A stretch of DNA of 54,513 nt from Parafilimonas sp. (GCA_019247895.1 JAFBAF010000103.1:1-54513); one strand, 5' to 3'; shown: positions 28,544 through 37,882, numbered from the stretch's first letter. The notes: a model not told the origin generated them from the letters alone. Made by a program: numbers and translations.

Positions 28544-29161
28544 TTATTTGTTTGACAGATGAGCATGCATCAATTGTTTCAAATGAGTTGATACACGCTT
28601 TTTAAATTTGTTGTCTTCGTATGGCACGTAATCGCCAGCTTTATGCATCAGCTTATTACAAAACTTTTTAGAAAGTAAAATCTGGTTTATCGTTCCTACG
28701 AGTGAAGCGATGGTTAGCTCAGGATCAACTTTTTTAAACTCACCATTTTTTATGCCGGATTCAACAATATTTTTTATGATAACTGCATTGGGATAAAGGC
28801 TGTTTACAATTGAATCCTGTAAACTTTCGCGCTGGTTAAGAATAAGTTCCTGGTGAATAAGCCGGTGAAATATGCGGTGTGTAAAAAGTCTTTCTATATA
28901 AGAATCAATAACTGCTTCTATTTTCCCGATCTGTGAAAGTTTCTCATTGTGTAATATTTCATCCAGTATTCCACGGGTGGTTGTTGATTTGTATTCAACA
29001 ATATTTTCAAAAAGTTTTTCCTTGCTTCCAAAATAGTAATTAACCATTGCTACATTTACAGAAGCTTTTTCAGCAATATCTCTAATAGAAGTGCCTTCAA
29101 AGCCTTTTTCTGCAAAAAGATGAAGCGCGGTTACCATTATTTGCTCACGTTTGTCTTTCAT
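28544..29161 (-). CDS. TetR/AcrR family transcriptional regulator
   Basis: REQIMVTALHLFAEKGFEGTSIRDIAEKASVNVAMVNYYFGSKEKLFENIVEYK. Confidence 0.95.
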   Translation of the reverse strand: MKDKREQIMVTALHLFAEKGFEGTSIRDIAEKASVNVAMVNYYFGSKEKLFENIVEYKSTTTRGILDEILHNEKLSQIGKIEAVIDSYIERLFTHRIFHRLIHQELILNQRESLQDSIVNSLYPNAVIIKNIVESGIKNGEFKKVDPELTIASLVGTINQILLSKKFCNKLMHKAGDYVPYEDNKFKKRVSTHLKQLMHAHLSNK

Positions 29162-29181
29162 GCCTTTTCAAATTCAGGGCA

Positions 29182-29218
29182 CAAAATTAAACAAACGTTT
29201 AAAATTAAACAAACGTTT
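29182..29218 (-). promoter_or_regulatory. tetR promoter overlapping a perfect 2 x 18 bp direct repeat (candidate operator)
   Basis: AAAATTAAACAAACGTTT at 29183-29200 and 29201-29218; minus strand contains TTTG-N20-TAATTTTG. Confidence 0.75.
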
Positions 29219-29237
29219 AATTAATTTTTTTTATTTT

Positions 29238-30065
29238 TTACCGGTAAGTATAGGTAACGGTTCCAAGGAGTTCCTGGTGCTTGTCGAATAAAACATCCTT
29301 CAATTTCAGGCCGCGATCATCATAAACATATTTCCAAATAATATAGTCAGACGATGCCTGCGGCACTTGTGTGAGTGAAGCAAGCATGCCTGCTTCATTA
29401 TATTCAAATACAAAATCAGGCAACATTTGTTGTGCCTGCAAATTAAAACGTACAATATCAGTTAGCTGATTTTGATTGTTATAGTAATAATAATAGTGTT
29501 CTATAAACCGGCCTTTTTTTGTCCATATTTCTTCAGTAATATTTTGCTGCGCATCCTTTTTAAAATGAACGATCGTGCTATCGGCCTTATCTTTAATTCT
29601 TATCATTGAATCAGGAGTATTGCCAGTATAAAACCATTTATGCAATTCAGTTGTATGCGTATCCATTGCAGTGTCATCAGTTTGTGTTTTCACCTGAGTA
29701 ATATTGCCTGAATTATCATATGCATACTCAACGGCAGTTAAAACATTGTCAGCACTGTCTGTTGATTTAACAAGCAAATTATTTGCGTAAGTATCAAAAT
29801 CATCAGATGTTCCGCCGGTTTCTAATTCTGTATGCGTTGTTACGAGTGTACCATTATTGGTAATTGTTTTCAAATACACGAAGCCTGTTGTTGGCGTGTT
29901 ATCAGCATCAGCGCTCGTTGCAGAAACCTCTTTAATATTATTTTTTAAAAGCGTTTGGTATAAATTATTTGATGCTTTTAAAGACACAACATCATTATAA
30001 TAAAACTGGGCAGTGCAATTACATAATATGAAAAAAAATGTTAACAGCAATAAGCTTCTTTGCAT
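29238..30065 (-). CDS. Hypothetical secreted protein, RHS/YD-like short repeats
   Basis: MQRSLLLLTFFFILCNCTAQ signal; YAYDNSGNITQVK, YYYYYNNQNQLTDIVRF, YEYNEAGMLASLTQ, KYVYDDRGLKLKDV. Confidence 0.7.
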   Translation of the reverse strand: MQRSLLLLTFFFILCNCTAQFYYNDVVSLKASNNLYQTLLKNNIKEVSATSADADNTPTTGFVYLKTITNNGTLVTTHTELETGGTSDDFDTYANNLLVKSTDSADNVLTAVEYAYDNSGNITQVKTQTDDTAMDTHTTELHKWFYTGNTPDSMIRIKDKADSTIVHFKKDAQQNITEEIWTKKGRFIEHYYYYYNNQNQLTDIVRFNLQAQQMLPDFVFEYNEAGMLASLTQVPQASSDYIIWKYVYDDRGLKLKDVLFDKHQELLGTVTYTYR

Positions 30066-30202
30066 AATTGTTCTTTGATTCAACAATAACGAAAAATGTG
30101 CGGCAAGGTATATATTGCTGCTTAAAATGCCTTGTGTATTTTTAGTGAAAATTTATAAACAACAAATTTCAGTAACTATTTATTGATTTTGCAATAACAA
30201 TT

Positions 30203-30976
30203 ATGGGATACAAAGAAAATTTTGAAAGACTGGTGGGCATAATGGATGAACTGAGGGAAAAATGCCCGTGGGATAAAAAGCAAACCATTCAAACATTGCG
30301 CTCAATGACGATTGAAGAAACGTATGAACTTGCAGATGCAATCACTGAAGAAAACTGGCAGGAAATAAAAGAAGAGCTGGGCGATATTTTATTGCACATT
30401 ATTTTTTATGCACGCATTGCGGGAGAACAAAACCAGTTTACACTAAATGATGTGCTCGAAATGATTTGTAACAAACTTATTGTTCGCCATCCGCATATTT
30501 ATGGTGAAATAAAAGTGGATAATGATGAAGATGTGAAAAAGAATTGGGAAAAAATAAAACTAAGCGAAGGTAAATTATCCGTATTAAGCGGCGTTCCTGT
30601 ATCGCTGCCGGCAATTGTAAAAGCTGCACGTATACAGGAAAAAGCAAAACAGGTTGGTTTTGAATGGAAGCAAAAAGAAGATGTGTGGTTAAAGGTTAAA
30701 GAAGAAATGGATGAACTGCAAGAAGCTATAAAAAATAATGATGCAAAAGAAGTGGAAGCCGAATTTGGAGATGTGCTTTTTAGTCTTGTTAATTATGCAC
30801 GGTTTTTGAATATTGACGCTGAAAATGCTTTAGAACAGACCAATAAAAAATTCATTCATCGCTTTAAGCGCATGGAAGTGATCGCTAAAGAAGAAAACAA
30901 GAATTTGTATGATATGAGCCTTGAGGAAATGGATTCGATCTGGAATATTGTAAAAAAAGAAAAACCCGTTAATTGA
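30203..30976 (+). CDS. mazG: Nucleoside triphosphate pyrophosphohydrolase MazG
   Basis: LREKCPWDKKQTIQTLRSMTIEETYELADAI...EIKEELGDILLHIIFYARIA. Confidence 0.96.
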   Translation: MGYKENFERLVGIMDELREKCPWDKKQTIQTLRSMTIEETYELADAITEENWQEIKEELGDILLHIIFYARIAGEQNQFTLNDVLEMICNKLIVRHPHIYGEIKVDNDEDVKKNWEKIKLSEGKLSVLSGVPVSLPAIVKAARIQEKAKQVGFEWKQKEDVWLKVKEEMDELQEAIKNNDAKEVEAEFGDVLFSLVNYARFLNIDAENALEQTNKKFIHRFKRMEVIAKEENKNLYDMSLEEMDSIWNIVKKEKPVN

Positions 30977-33900
30977 TCAAGATCATAAAACCTGCGATCA
31001 ACAAAAACGCCTGGCTTTTTTTGGCTGCGGCATGGGTTTATACATTGTCATTCATCTTCACAAATTATTTTTCATACAGTTCATCTTCACAGAAAGTCGC
31101 TTCTATTTTAAGTGAATACATACAAGGCCAGGAAAAATCTTTCAAAATTTTGTTGCATGATACCGCAACTGTTTCAGCTATAATTAATGATCATAATTCC
31201 GCCGTAAAAACACAATTGCTCAGCAACTCTCAGGGAATTTTTGCTTACCAGGTAAACGATATCGGTAATCCAATAGAAATTTTTTGGAATACAAATAAAA
31301 TGGCTGTTGAGCAACCCGATCTTTCCAAACCTGATGGCAGCTATTTGATAAATTACCAGAACGGAACATTTGAAATGGTTAAATCTTCTTTGACAAGAAA
31401 AGATGTAACTTATGTGTTTATAACCCTTATACCAATTCGGTGGCAGTATTTTATGCAGAACGAATATTTGCAGCCGCATTTTGCAGTAAGTGAAGCAATC
31501 AGTAATGATTATGAAATTGCCGCAGCCGATGAAGGTGCGCCTGTAAAAAATTCAGAGGGAAAAATTCTATTTGGTATTAAAGAAACAAACCAGGCTTACA
31601 GTGATATACCTGTTGGATTCTCCGTTTTTTTGCGTGTTATAGCGTTGGTATTTTTTCTCTTTTTTGTAAATAACCTATCCGCAGAAGTGGCAAGGCAAAA
31701 AAAATTTAAAAACGGTTTTGCATTGCTTGTTGTTTCGTTTCTAATACTCAGGCTTATCATTTACTTTTTTCGCTTCCCGTTTAATTACCAGGTTACAGCA
31801 TTGTTCAACCCGGCAATTTATCATAGCGGGGATGTAAACAGGTCGTTGGGTGATTTATTACTGAACGCGTCAATGGTTCTATGGATAATTCTTTTTTTCA
31901 GGAAAAGAGTTAAAGTAAATGCGTTGCATTCATTAAAATTATTTCCCGTTACCTACAGCATTTTAATTTATTCCTCTTTTCTTATTATTCCTTTAATCAG
32001 TTTTTATGTTGCCAACATAATCAACGGTCTTGTTACGCATTCTACTATCAGTTTTAATGCAGCAGATTTTTTCTCACTTTCCATATTTTCATTTACCGGC
32101 TTTGTCATCATTTGTATGTTGCTGTATATATGGCTATACCTAACAGGTTTGTTTGTTCAGTTAGCATCAAAAACAAAAGTCCCTGCGTTCTGGAGATTTA
32201 TTTTAACTGTAACCTGCAGCTTTTTTTTAATATCAATTCATATTTTTTCGGTTGATGTGAGATCCCTTTTAATCGTTACAGCTTTTATCTTATTGGTCAC
32301 AGGCTTTATTACTTATCGGGATAATCCTTCGTTCTCGCCATTGGTCTCTTCTCCTTATTTTATTGTATGGGCATTAATGCTAACAGCACTTGCTTCAGCG
32401 CTTATCATTTATCAAAACAATATAAAAGAAGAAAAATTAAGACTTGATACAGCAAAGATCATACAGGAACAAACAGATTCATCCGGAACTTTTTTGGTGC
32501 GGTTATCATTGAATAATTTTTCCGATGCCTTCTTAGAAAATAATTTCGGGAGGTTTAAAGATCCTTATCAAAATAAGTTTATAAAAGATAGTCTTGTTAA
32601 AAAGAACCTTTCTGCTTATCTCACAAAATATATCACCAAGGTATATGTGTTCAACAGCAACGATCAGCCGTTATATAATGAGGATTCAATAACCTACGAC
32701 GTTATAAATTCAGTGCTGGAAAACAGGGCCAAACAAACATCTGTTCCCGGCTTATATTTTTATCGCACAAAGCCTGATAACTACAATTATATTTATGTGA
32801 GAAAGATTGCAAAAGATTCTTCTTATCTCGGTTCATTATTCGTGCTTGTTCAACCCAAAATATACGAGAGTACAACACTTGTTCCTGAGCTGTTTAAACA
32901 AAACAATGATATTTCATCACTCACACAAAGTGGCTACACATTTGGAATATATGAAAATAGAAAGCTTACCAGTTCTTTCACAGGCTTTAATTTTTCCGAT
33001 TCGGTAAATGAAACACAAATTCCAAAAACAGGGTATTATTTTAAAGACTCATTGGGTTACAGCCAGCTTTGGTACAATACAGGCAATAACAAGCTGCTCA
33101 TCATCGCTAAAAAAAATAATTGGTTCTTTAACTTCACTACATTATTTGCATACCTGTTTGTTTTATTTATTGTGATTGCATTTGTAGTGCACAGCGGCAG
33201 GCTTGTATTTACAAGTGAGAGTGCGAAATTCAGTTTAAGAAATTTATTTCGTTTTAATATCCGAACGCAGGTGCAAACAACAATTGTTGGTGTAAGTATT
33301 TTATCATTTTTAATTATCGGAGTAGCTACGATATCTTTTTTTATTCTTCGTTTCAACGAAAGCACAAGCAACCAACTTATTAACACTTCACAAATGCTGG
33401 CCAGTGAAATCCAGCAAACTTTAAAGTCAGAAATTGTTCCCGGTGATGCGCTTACTGTTGATGCTGCTGATGCGGATGGTGAATTTGAAAAAAAGATATC
33501 AGATATTGCGACCATACATAATGCAGATGTAAACGTTTATGCAAAGAATGGCGTATTACTTGTTTCAACACAACCATATATTTATACAAGAGATATATTA
33601 AGCAACCGCATGAACCCGCGTGCCTTTTTTGAATTGCATTATAATCAAAGCACCCGATTTTTGCATAGGGAACAAATTGGTAATTTTTCTTTCAGAAGTA
33701 TTTACACACCTGTAAAAGATGAGAAAGATGAAACAGTTGCTTATCTCAACATTCCATCTTTAAGTACACAAAATGAATTAAAAGAAGAGATTTCAGATTT
33801 TCTCGTTACGCTCATTATTTTGAATGCACTCATTTTTATTTTCGCAGGTGCCATTGCGGTTACACTTACAGGCCGTATTACTTCGTCGCTCGAATTGATC

Positions 33901-34716
33901 GGAAGCAAAATGAAAGAAATAAAAATCGGCAGTGCAAATGAAGAAATTGCATGGAAAAGAAATGATGAAATTGGAATGTTGGTTGATGAATACAACAAAA
34001 TGGTAAAGCAATTAGAGCACAGTGCAGAAACATTGGCAAAGAGTGAGCGTGAAGGTGCATGGCGCGAAATGGCAAGGCAGGTTGCGCATGAAATAAAAAA
34101 CCCTTTAACGCCGATGAAGCTGAGTATTCAATATTTGCAACGCGCAATTGAAGAAGATACGCCAATGGCAATTGAGCTTTCAAAAAAATTAGCTTCAACA
34201 TTAATTGAGCAGATTGATCAGCTTTCTAAAATTGCAGGCGATTTTTCGCAGTTTGCAAATATCGAAAACATAAAACCTGAACGTTTCAGCCTAAGCGATC
34301 TTATTCAAAATCTTGTGAATCTTTATGAAACAGATTCGCATCTTTTAATTCAGTATCATGCAACAAATAATCACATTGAAGTGTTTTCAGATAAAGCGCA
34401 GATCAATCGCTTATTTACTAATCTTATAAAAAATGCAATTGAAGCTTCTGATGAATCTGACATTGCACGCATCCAGATAAAACAATTCACGCAAGATAAA
34501 AATGTCATCGTTTCAGTAACGGATTATGGCAATGGAATTAATGAAGCGTTGCGTACAAAAATTTTCAATCCAAACTTTACTACAAAATCTTCAGGCACAG
34601 GTTTGGGTTTGGCAATTTGCAAAGCCATTGTTGAAAAAGCAGGCGGCAAAATTTGGTTCGCCACTTCGCCCGGCGAAGGCACAACTTTTTATGTAAATCT
34701 TCCATTGGCAAATTAA
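30973..34716 (+). CDS. Large multi-TM sensor histidine kinase (HAMP, HisKA, HATPase; NtrY-like)
   Basis: 1247 aa; EMARQVAHEIKNPLTPMKLSIQYLQ, NLIKNAIEASDE, TKSSGTGLGLAICKAIVEKAGG. TTG start overlaps the mazG stop. Confidence 0.93.
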   Translation: MIKIIKPAINKNAWLFLAAAWVYTLSFIFTNYFSYSSSSQKVASILSEYIQGQEKSFKILLHDTATVSAIINDHNSAVKTQLLSNSQGIFAYQVNDIGNPIEIFWNTNKMAVEQPDLSKPDGSYLINYQNGTFEMVKSSLTRKDVTYVFITLIPIRWQYFMQNEYLQPHFAVSEAISNDYEIAAADEGAPVKNSEGKILFGIKETNQAYSDIPVGFSVFLRVIALVFFLFFVNNLSAEVARQKKFKNGFALLVVSFLILRLIIYFFRFPFNYQVTALFNPAIYHSGDVNRSLGDLLLNASMVLWIILFFRKRVKVNALHSLKLFPVTYSILIYSSFLIIPLISFYVANIINGLVTHSTISFNAADFFSLSIFSFTGFVIICMLLYIWLYLTGLFVQLASKTKVPAFWRFILTVTCSFFLISIHIFSVDVRSLLIVTAFILLVTGFITYRDNPSFSPLVSSPYFIVWALMLTALASALIIYQNNIKEEKLRLDTAKIIQEQTDSSGTFLVRLSLNNFSDAFLENNFGRFKDPYQNKFIKDSLVKKNLSAYLTKYITKVYVFNSNDQPLYNEDSITYDVINSVLENRAKQTSVPGLYFYRTKPDNYNYIYVRKIAKDSSYLGSLFVLVQPKIYESTTLVPELFKQNNDISSLTQSGYTFGIYENRKLTSSFTGFNFSDSVNETQIPKTGYYFKDSLGYSQLWYNTGNNKLLIIAKKNNWFFNFTTLFAYLFVLFIVIAFVVHSGRLVFTSESAKFSLRNLFRFNIRTQVQTTIVGVSILSFLIIGVATISFFILRFNESTSNQLINTSQMLASEIQQTLKSEIVPGDALTVDAADADGEFEKKISDIATIHNADVNVYAKNGVLLVSTQPYIYTRDILSNRMNPRAFFELHYNQSTRFLHREQIGNFSFRSIYTPVKDEKDETVAYLNIPSLSTQNELKEEISDFLVTLIILNALIFIFAGAIAVTLTGRITSSLELIGSKMKEIKIGSANEEIAWKRNDEIGMLVDEYNKMVKQLEHSAETLAKSEREGAWREMARQVAHEIKNPLTPMKLSIQYLQRAIEEDTPMAIELSKKLASTLIEQIDQLSKIAGDFSQFANIENIKPERFSLSDLIQNLVNLYETDSHLLIQYHATNNHIEVFSDKAQINRLFTNLIKNAIEASDESDIARIQIKQFTQDKNVIVSVTDYGNGINEALRTKIFNPNFTTKSSGTGLGLAICKAIVEKAGGKIWFATSPGEGTTFYVNLPLAN

Positions 34717-34853
34717 GCTTCGCTTAATAATTTCTATTGTAAACCAGCTTTTGAAATTCACTCAGCTTCGTTGTGTCACTCACTTGTACTGCAACAATAC
34801 TATTCAGCAATCGGCTTAAATTATTTGGCGCATCATTTGTTTTTTAGTTATTC

Positions 34854-35582
34854 ATGCCAGAAGGTCCGTCAATTGTAATATTAAGAGAAGAAGTACAATC
34901 ATTTAAAGGAAAAAAAATTATAAGCGTTAGCGGCAATTCAAAAATTGATTATGAGCAATTGCAGAACAAAACAATAATTGATTTTAAAAGCTGGGGGAAA
35001 CATTTTTTAGTTTGTTGCAAAGGCATTACACTACGGGTGCATTTTATGTTGTTTGGTTCTTATCGCATTAATGAAAAAAAAGAAGCGCCTGCAAGGCTTT
35101 CATTACAATTTAAAAATGGTGAGATTAATTTTTATGCTTGTTCTATAAAAATATTTACCGAAGATCCAAACGAAATATATGATTGGAGCGCAGATGTAAT
35201 GAGCGATACATGGAATGCTTCAAAAGCAAAAAAGAAATTGAAAGAAGTTCCGGATACATTGGTTGCGGATGCGTTGTTGGATCAGCACATTTTTTCCGGT
35301 GTAGGTAATATTATAAAGAATGAAGTTTTATGGAGGATAAAAGTTCATCCAAAAACGAAAGTTGGTGAGCTTCCAACAAAAAAATTAAATGAATTAATTA
35401 AAGAAGCACGCAATTACAGTTTTGATTTTTTAAAATGGAAGAAAGCTTATGTGTTAAAGAAACATTGGTGTATTCATACAAAAAAAGTTTGTCCCCGTTG
35501 CAATATTCCTGCAGATAAAGAATATGTAGGTAAAACAAACCGAAGAACTTTTTTCTGTGATAACTGCCAGGTGCTGTATTAA
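34854..35582 (+). CDS. Fpg/Nei family DNA glycosylase (endonuclease VIII-like)
   Basis: MPEGPS N-terminus, DQHIFSGVGNIIKNEVLWRIKVHP H2TH, C-terminal CPRCNIPADKEYVGKTNRRTFFCDNCQ zinc finger. Confidence 0.93.
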   Translation: MPEGPSIVILREEVQSFKGKKIISVSGNSKIDYEQLQNKTIIDFKSWGKHFLVCCKGITLRVHFMLFGSYRINEKKEAPARLSLQFKNGEINFYACSIKIFTEDPNEIYDWSADVMSDTWNASKAKKKLKEVPDTLVADALLDQHIFSGVGNIIKNEVLWRIKVHPKTKVGELPTKKLNELIKEARNYSFDFLKWKKAYVLKKHWCIHTKKVCPRCNIPADKEYVGKTNRRTFFCDNCQVLY

Positions 35583-35657
35583 GTCAATAGTAAAAATTCA
35601 AAAACCCAAAAATAAACCTCCCATAATTTTGAGTTTTTACTTTTGAATTTTGACTTT
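35581..35657. repeat. Two opposed blocks of degenerate heptanucleotide repeats between convergent genes
   Basis: Plus AAGTCAA TAGTAAA AATTCAA AAACCCA AAAATAA, then inverted block ATAATTT TGAGTTT TTACTTT TGAATTT TGACTTT. Confidence 0.65.
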
Positions 35658-36107
35658 TAGTTTAAGCTCTTCAATCAGCGGCAACTGGTAGCCGATAATT
35701 TTTTTCTTCGCTGTTTCAATATCAAACCATTCGGCTTTATCTACTTCAGGAATTTCAATTTTTTTACCGGAACGTGGCGGCCAGTCAACCCAACATAAAT
35801 TGCTTTTAATATTTGTTGTATCAAAATCTTCTTCAGCCGCAAAAGCATAAACCGTTTTATTACTTTTTGATTTTACCGGATTTAGTTCCATAAAATTTTC
35901 TGCTGAAACATTCTTTCCTAATTCTTCTTCAAATTCTCTTTTCGCAGCCGCCAATGCGTCTTCGCTGTCATCAAATTCTCCTTTAGGAATGCTCCAAACG
36001 CCAACATCTTTTTTTGCCCAAAAAGGTCCGCCCGGGTGAACCAACATCACTTCCAAAAACTTATTTTTCTTTCTAAATAAAAAAATTCCTGCACTTTTTT
36101 TACCCAT
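35637..36107 (-). CDS. NUDIX hydrolase
   Basis: GVWSIPKGEFDDSEDALAAAKREFEEELGK Nudix box. Confidence 0.93.
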   Translation of the reverse strand: MGKKSAGIFLFRKKNKFLEVMLVHPGGPFWAKKDVGVWSIPKGEFDDSEDALAAAKREFEEELGKNVSAENFMELNPVKSKSNKTVYAFAAEEDFDTTNIKSNLCWVDWPPRSGKKIEIPEVDKAEWFDIETAKKKIIGYQLPLIEELKLKVKIQK

Positions 36108-36132
36108 ATTATTCTATTAACATTTTTTATGT

Positions 36133-36163
36133 TTTGCAAGCTAATGCGTGAATATTACATTTG
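36133..36163 (+). promoter_or_regulatory. Canonical Bacteroidota promoter upstream of the carB-like ORF
   Basis: TTTG (36133-36136)-N19-TACATTTG (36156-36163), 15 bp before ATG 36179. Confidence 0.65.
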
Positions 36164-36178
36164 CGCAATTTACCTGTA

Positions 36179-37372
36179 ATGAATCAAACGCTTTCTCACA
36201 ACGAATCTGTTCCATCGAAAAAGAAAAAAATCATTGTTCTTGGCAGCGGCCCAAACCGCATTGGCCAGGGAATTGAATTTGACTATTGCTGTGTTCACGG
36301 GTTATTAGCCATAAAAGAATGCGGCTATGAATCCATCATGGTTAACTGCAATCCGGAAACAGTTTCTACCGATTTTGATATGGCTGACAAATTATATTTT
36401 GAGCCTGTTTATTGGGAACATTTATGGGAGATAATTGAACTTGAAAAACCGGATGGTGTTATCGTTCAGCTCGGCGGACAAACAGCTTTAAAGCTTGCAA
36501 AAAAATTAAATCAAAAAGGAATTAAAATCATCGGCACTTCGTTCGACAATATGGATATAGCTGAAGATCGTGGCCGCTTTAGTGATCTGTTGAAAGAATT
36601 AGAAATTCCTTATCCTGAATACGGTACTGCTTTCACTGCGGATGAAGCCATTGAAGTTGCCAACAAAGTTGGTTATCCTGTTTTGGTAAGGCCAAGTTAT
36701 GTGTTAGGCGGACAAAGAATGCGTATTGTGATTAATGATGATGAAGTTGAAAAAGCAGTAGTAAGCTTGCTGAAACATATTCCTGATAATAAGATATTAA
36801 TTGATCATTTCTTAGATCGCTGCCAGGAAGCAGAAATAGATGGCATTTTTGATGGTGAAACATTTCACGTAATGGGCGTGATGGAACACATTGAGCCCGC
36901 CGGAATTCACAGCGGAGACAGCAATGCGGTTTTACCTGCATTTAATCTTACGCCGCTTGTTGTAACAACAATGGAATACTATGCAGAGAAGATCGCAAGA
37001 GCTTTAAATATTCTCGGTCTTATCAACATTCAATTTGCAATTAAAGACAATAAAGTGTTTGTGATTGAAGCAAACCCGAGAGCGAGCCGAACAACACCAT
37101 TTATTGCAAAAGCATATCAAATTCCTTATCTGAATATTGCAACCAAAGTAATGCTTGGTGAAGTAAAATTGAAAGATCTTTCTTTTGAAAAAAGATTGGA
37201 AGGTTTTGCTATAAAAGAACCTGTTTTCAGTTTTAATAAATTTCCAAACGTTAATAAAGAACTCGGCCCTGAGATGAAAAGTACCGGCGAAGCGATCCGT
37301 TTTATAAAAGACCTCCGCGATCCTTATTTCAGGCAATTATTCAGGGAGAAAAGCATGTATTTAAGTAAATAA
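36179..37372 (+). CDS. Stand-alone C-terminal half of carbamoyl-phosphate synthase large subunit
   Basis: KIIVLGSGPNRIGQGIEFDYCCVHG at the start, VIEANPRASRTTPFIAKA, ends GPEMKSTGEAIRFIKDLRDPYFRQLFREKSMYLSK. No N-terminal half and no MGS-like domain in this window. Confidence 0.88.
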   Translation: MNQTLSHNESVPSKKKKIIVLGSGPNRIGQGIEFDYCCVHGLLAIKECGYESIMVNCNPETVSTDFDMADKLYFEPVYWEHLWEIIELEKPDGVIVQLGGQTALKLAKKLNQKGIKIIGTSFDNMDIAEDRGRFSDLLKELEIPYPEYGTAFTADEAIEVANKVGYPVLVRPSYVLGGQRMRIVINDDEVEKAVVSLLKHIPDNKILIDHFLDRCQEAEIDGIFDGETFHVMGVMEHIEPAGIHSGDSNAVLPAFNLTPLVVTTMEYYAEKIARALNILGLINIQFAIKDNKVFVIEANPRASRTTPFIAKAYQIPYLNIATKVMLGEVKLKDLSFEKRLEGFAIKEPVFSFNKFPNVNKELGPEMKSTGEAIRFIKDLRDPYFRQLFREKSMYLSK

Positions 37373-37474
37373 TGTAGACGGCTTTTCCCAATGAGCAATT
37401 TATGAAATCTTAATAAAGGCTCAAAGAGCATCGGCACAAAATTTTCATTATTATCACCATAAAAACTATAGGTT

Positions 37475-37576
37475 ATGTTGATGATTTTAGGTGGTATAAT
37501 TTGCATTGCGATTAGCGCGTACATTGTTATTATATTAACTAAAGCTCCTGTCGCTCAATCCGACGCAGAATTTTAA
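37475..37576 (+). CDS. Candidate 33-aa single-TM small protein
   Basis: ATG...TAA translates to MLMILGGIICIAISAYIVIILTKAPVAQSDAEF; too short for the supplied ORF track. Confidence 0.4.
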   Translation: MLMILGGIICIAISAYIVIILTKAPVAQSDAEF

Positions 37577-37624
37577 TTACTGGAATAAATTTTGATTTAG
37601 TTTCTTTAACTTTAAAATATTATT

Positions 37625-37882
37625 ATGCATTTTAGAACCTTTGTTAACGGCGTGCTTGTAGGAATTTTACTTGGTGTTTTATTTGCTCCGGATAGCGGCG
37701 AAGAAACACGTAAAAAAATATCCAGGAGGGCACAGGGTTTAAAAGATACTTATGATGATTTTGCTGACAATGTTTCCAATACTTATAACAAAGTAAGGGA
37801 TAAGGCAAGTGATATTGTAAGCCAGACAAAAAACAAATTGAATAGTTCGAAGGGAGAAGCAGAATCGATGTATGATATTTAA
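37625..37882 (+). CDS. YtxH domain-containing protein
   Basis: FVNGVLVGILLGVLFAPDSGEETRKKISRRAQGLKDTYDDFADN. Confidence 0.88.
   Translation: MHFRTFVNGVLVGILLGVLFAPDSGEETRKKISRRAQGLKDTYDDFADNVSNTYNKVRDKASDIVSQTKNKLNSSKGEAESMYDI

Noticed and set aside
29183-29218. Possible CRISPR-like direct repeat
   Set aside because: Two abutting 18-bp units with no spacers and a promoter context; explained better as operator/promoter duplication.
33057-34201. Cluster of antisense ORFs opposite the sensor kinase (33057-33515, 33741-33998, 33793-34011, 33878-34201)
   Set aside because: Overlap the conserved HAMP/HisKA region of the kinase; no independent protein motifs.
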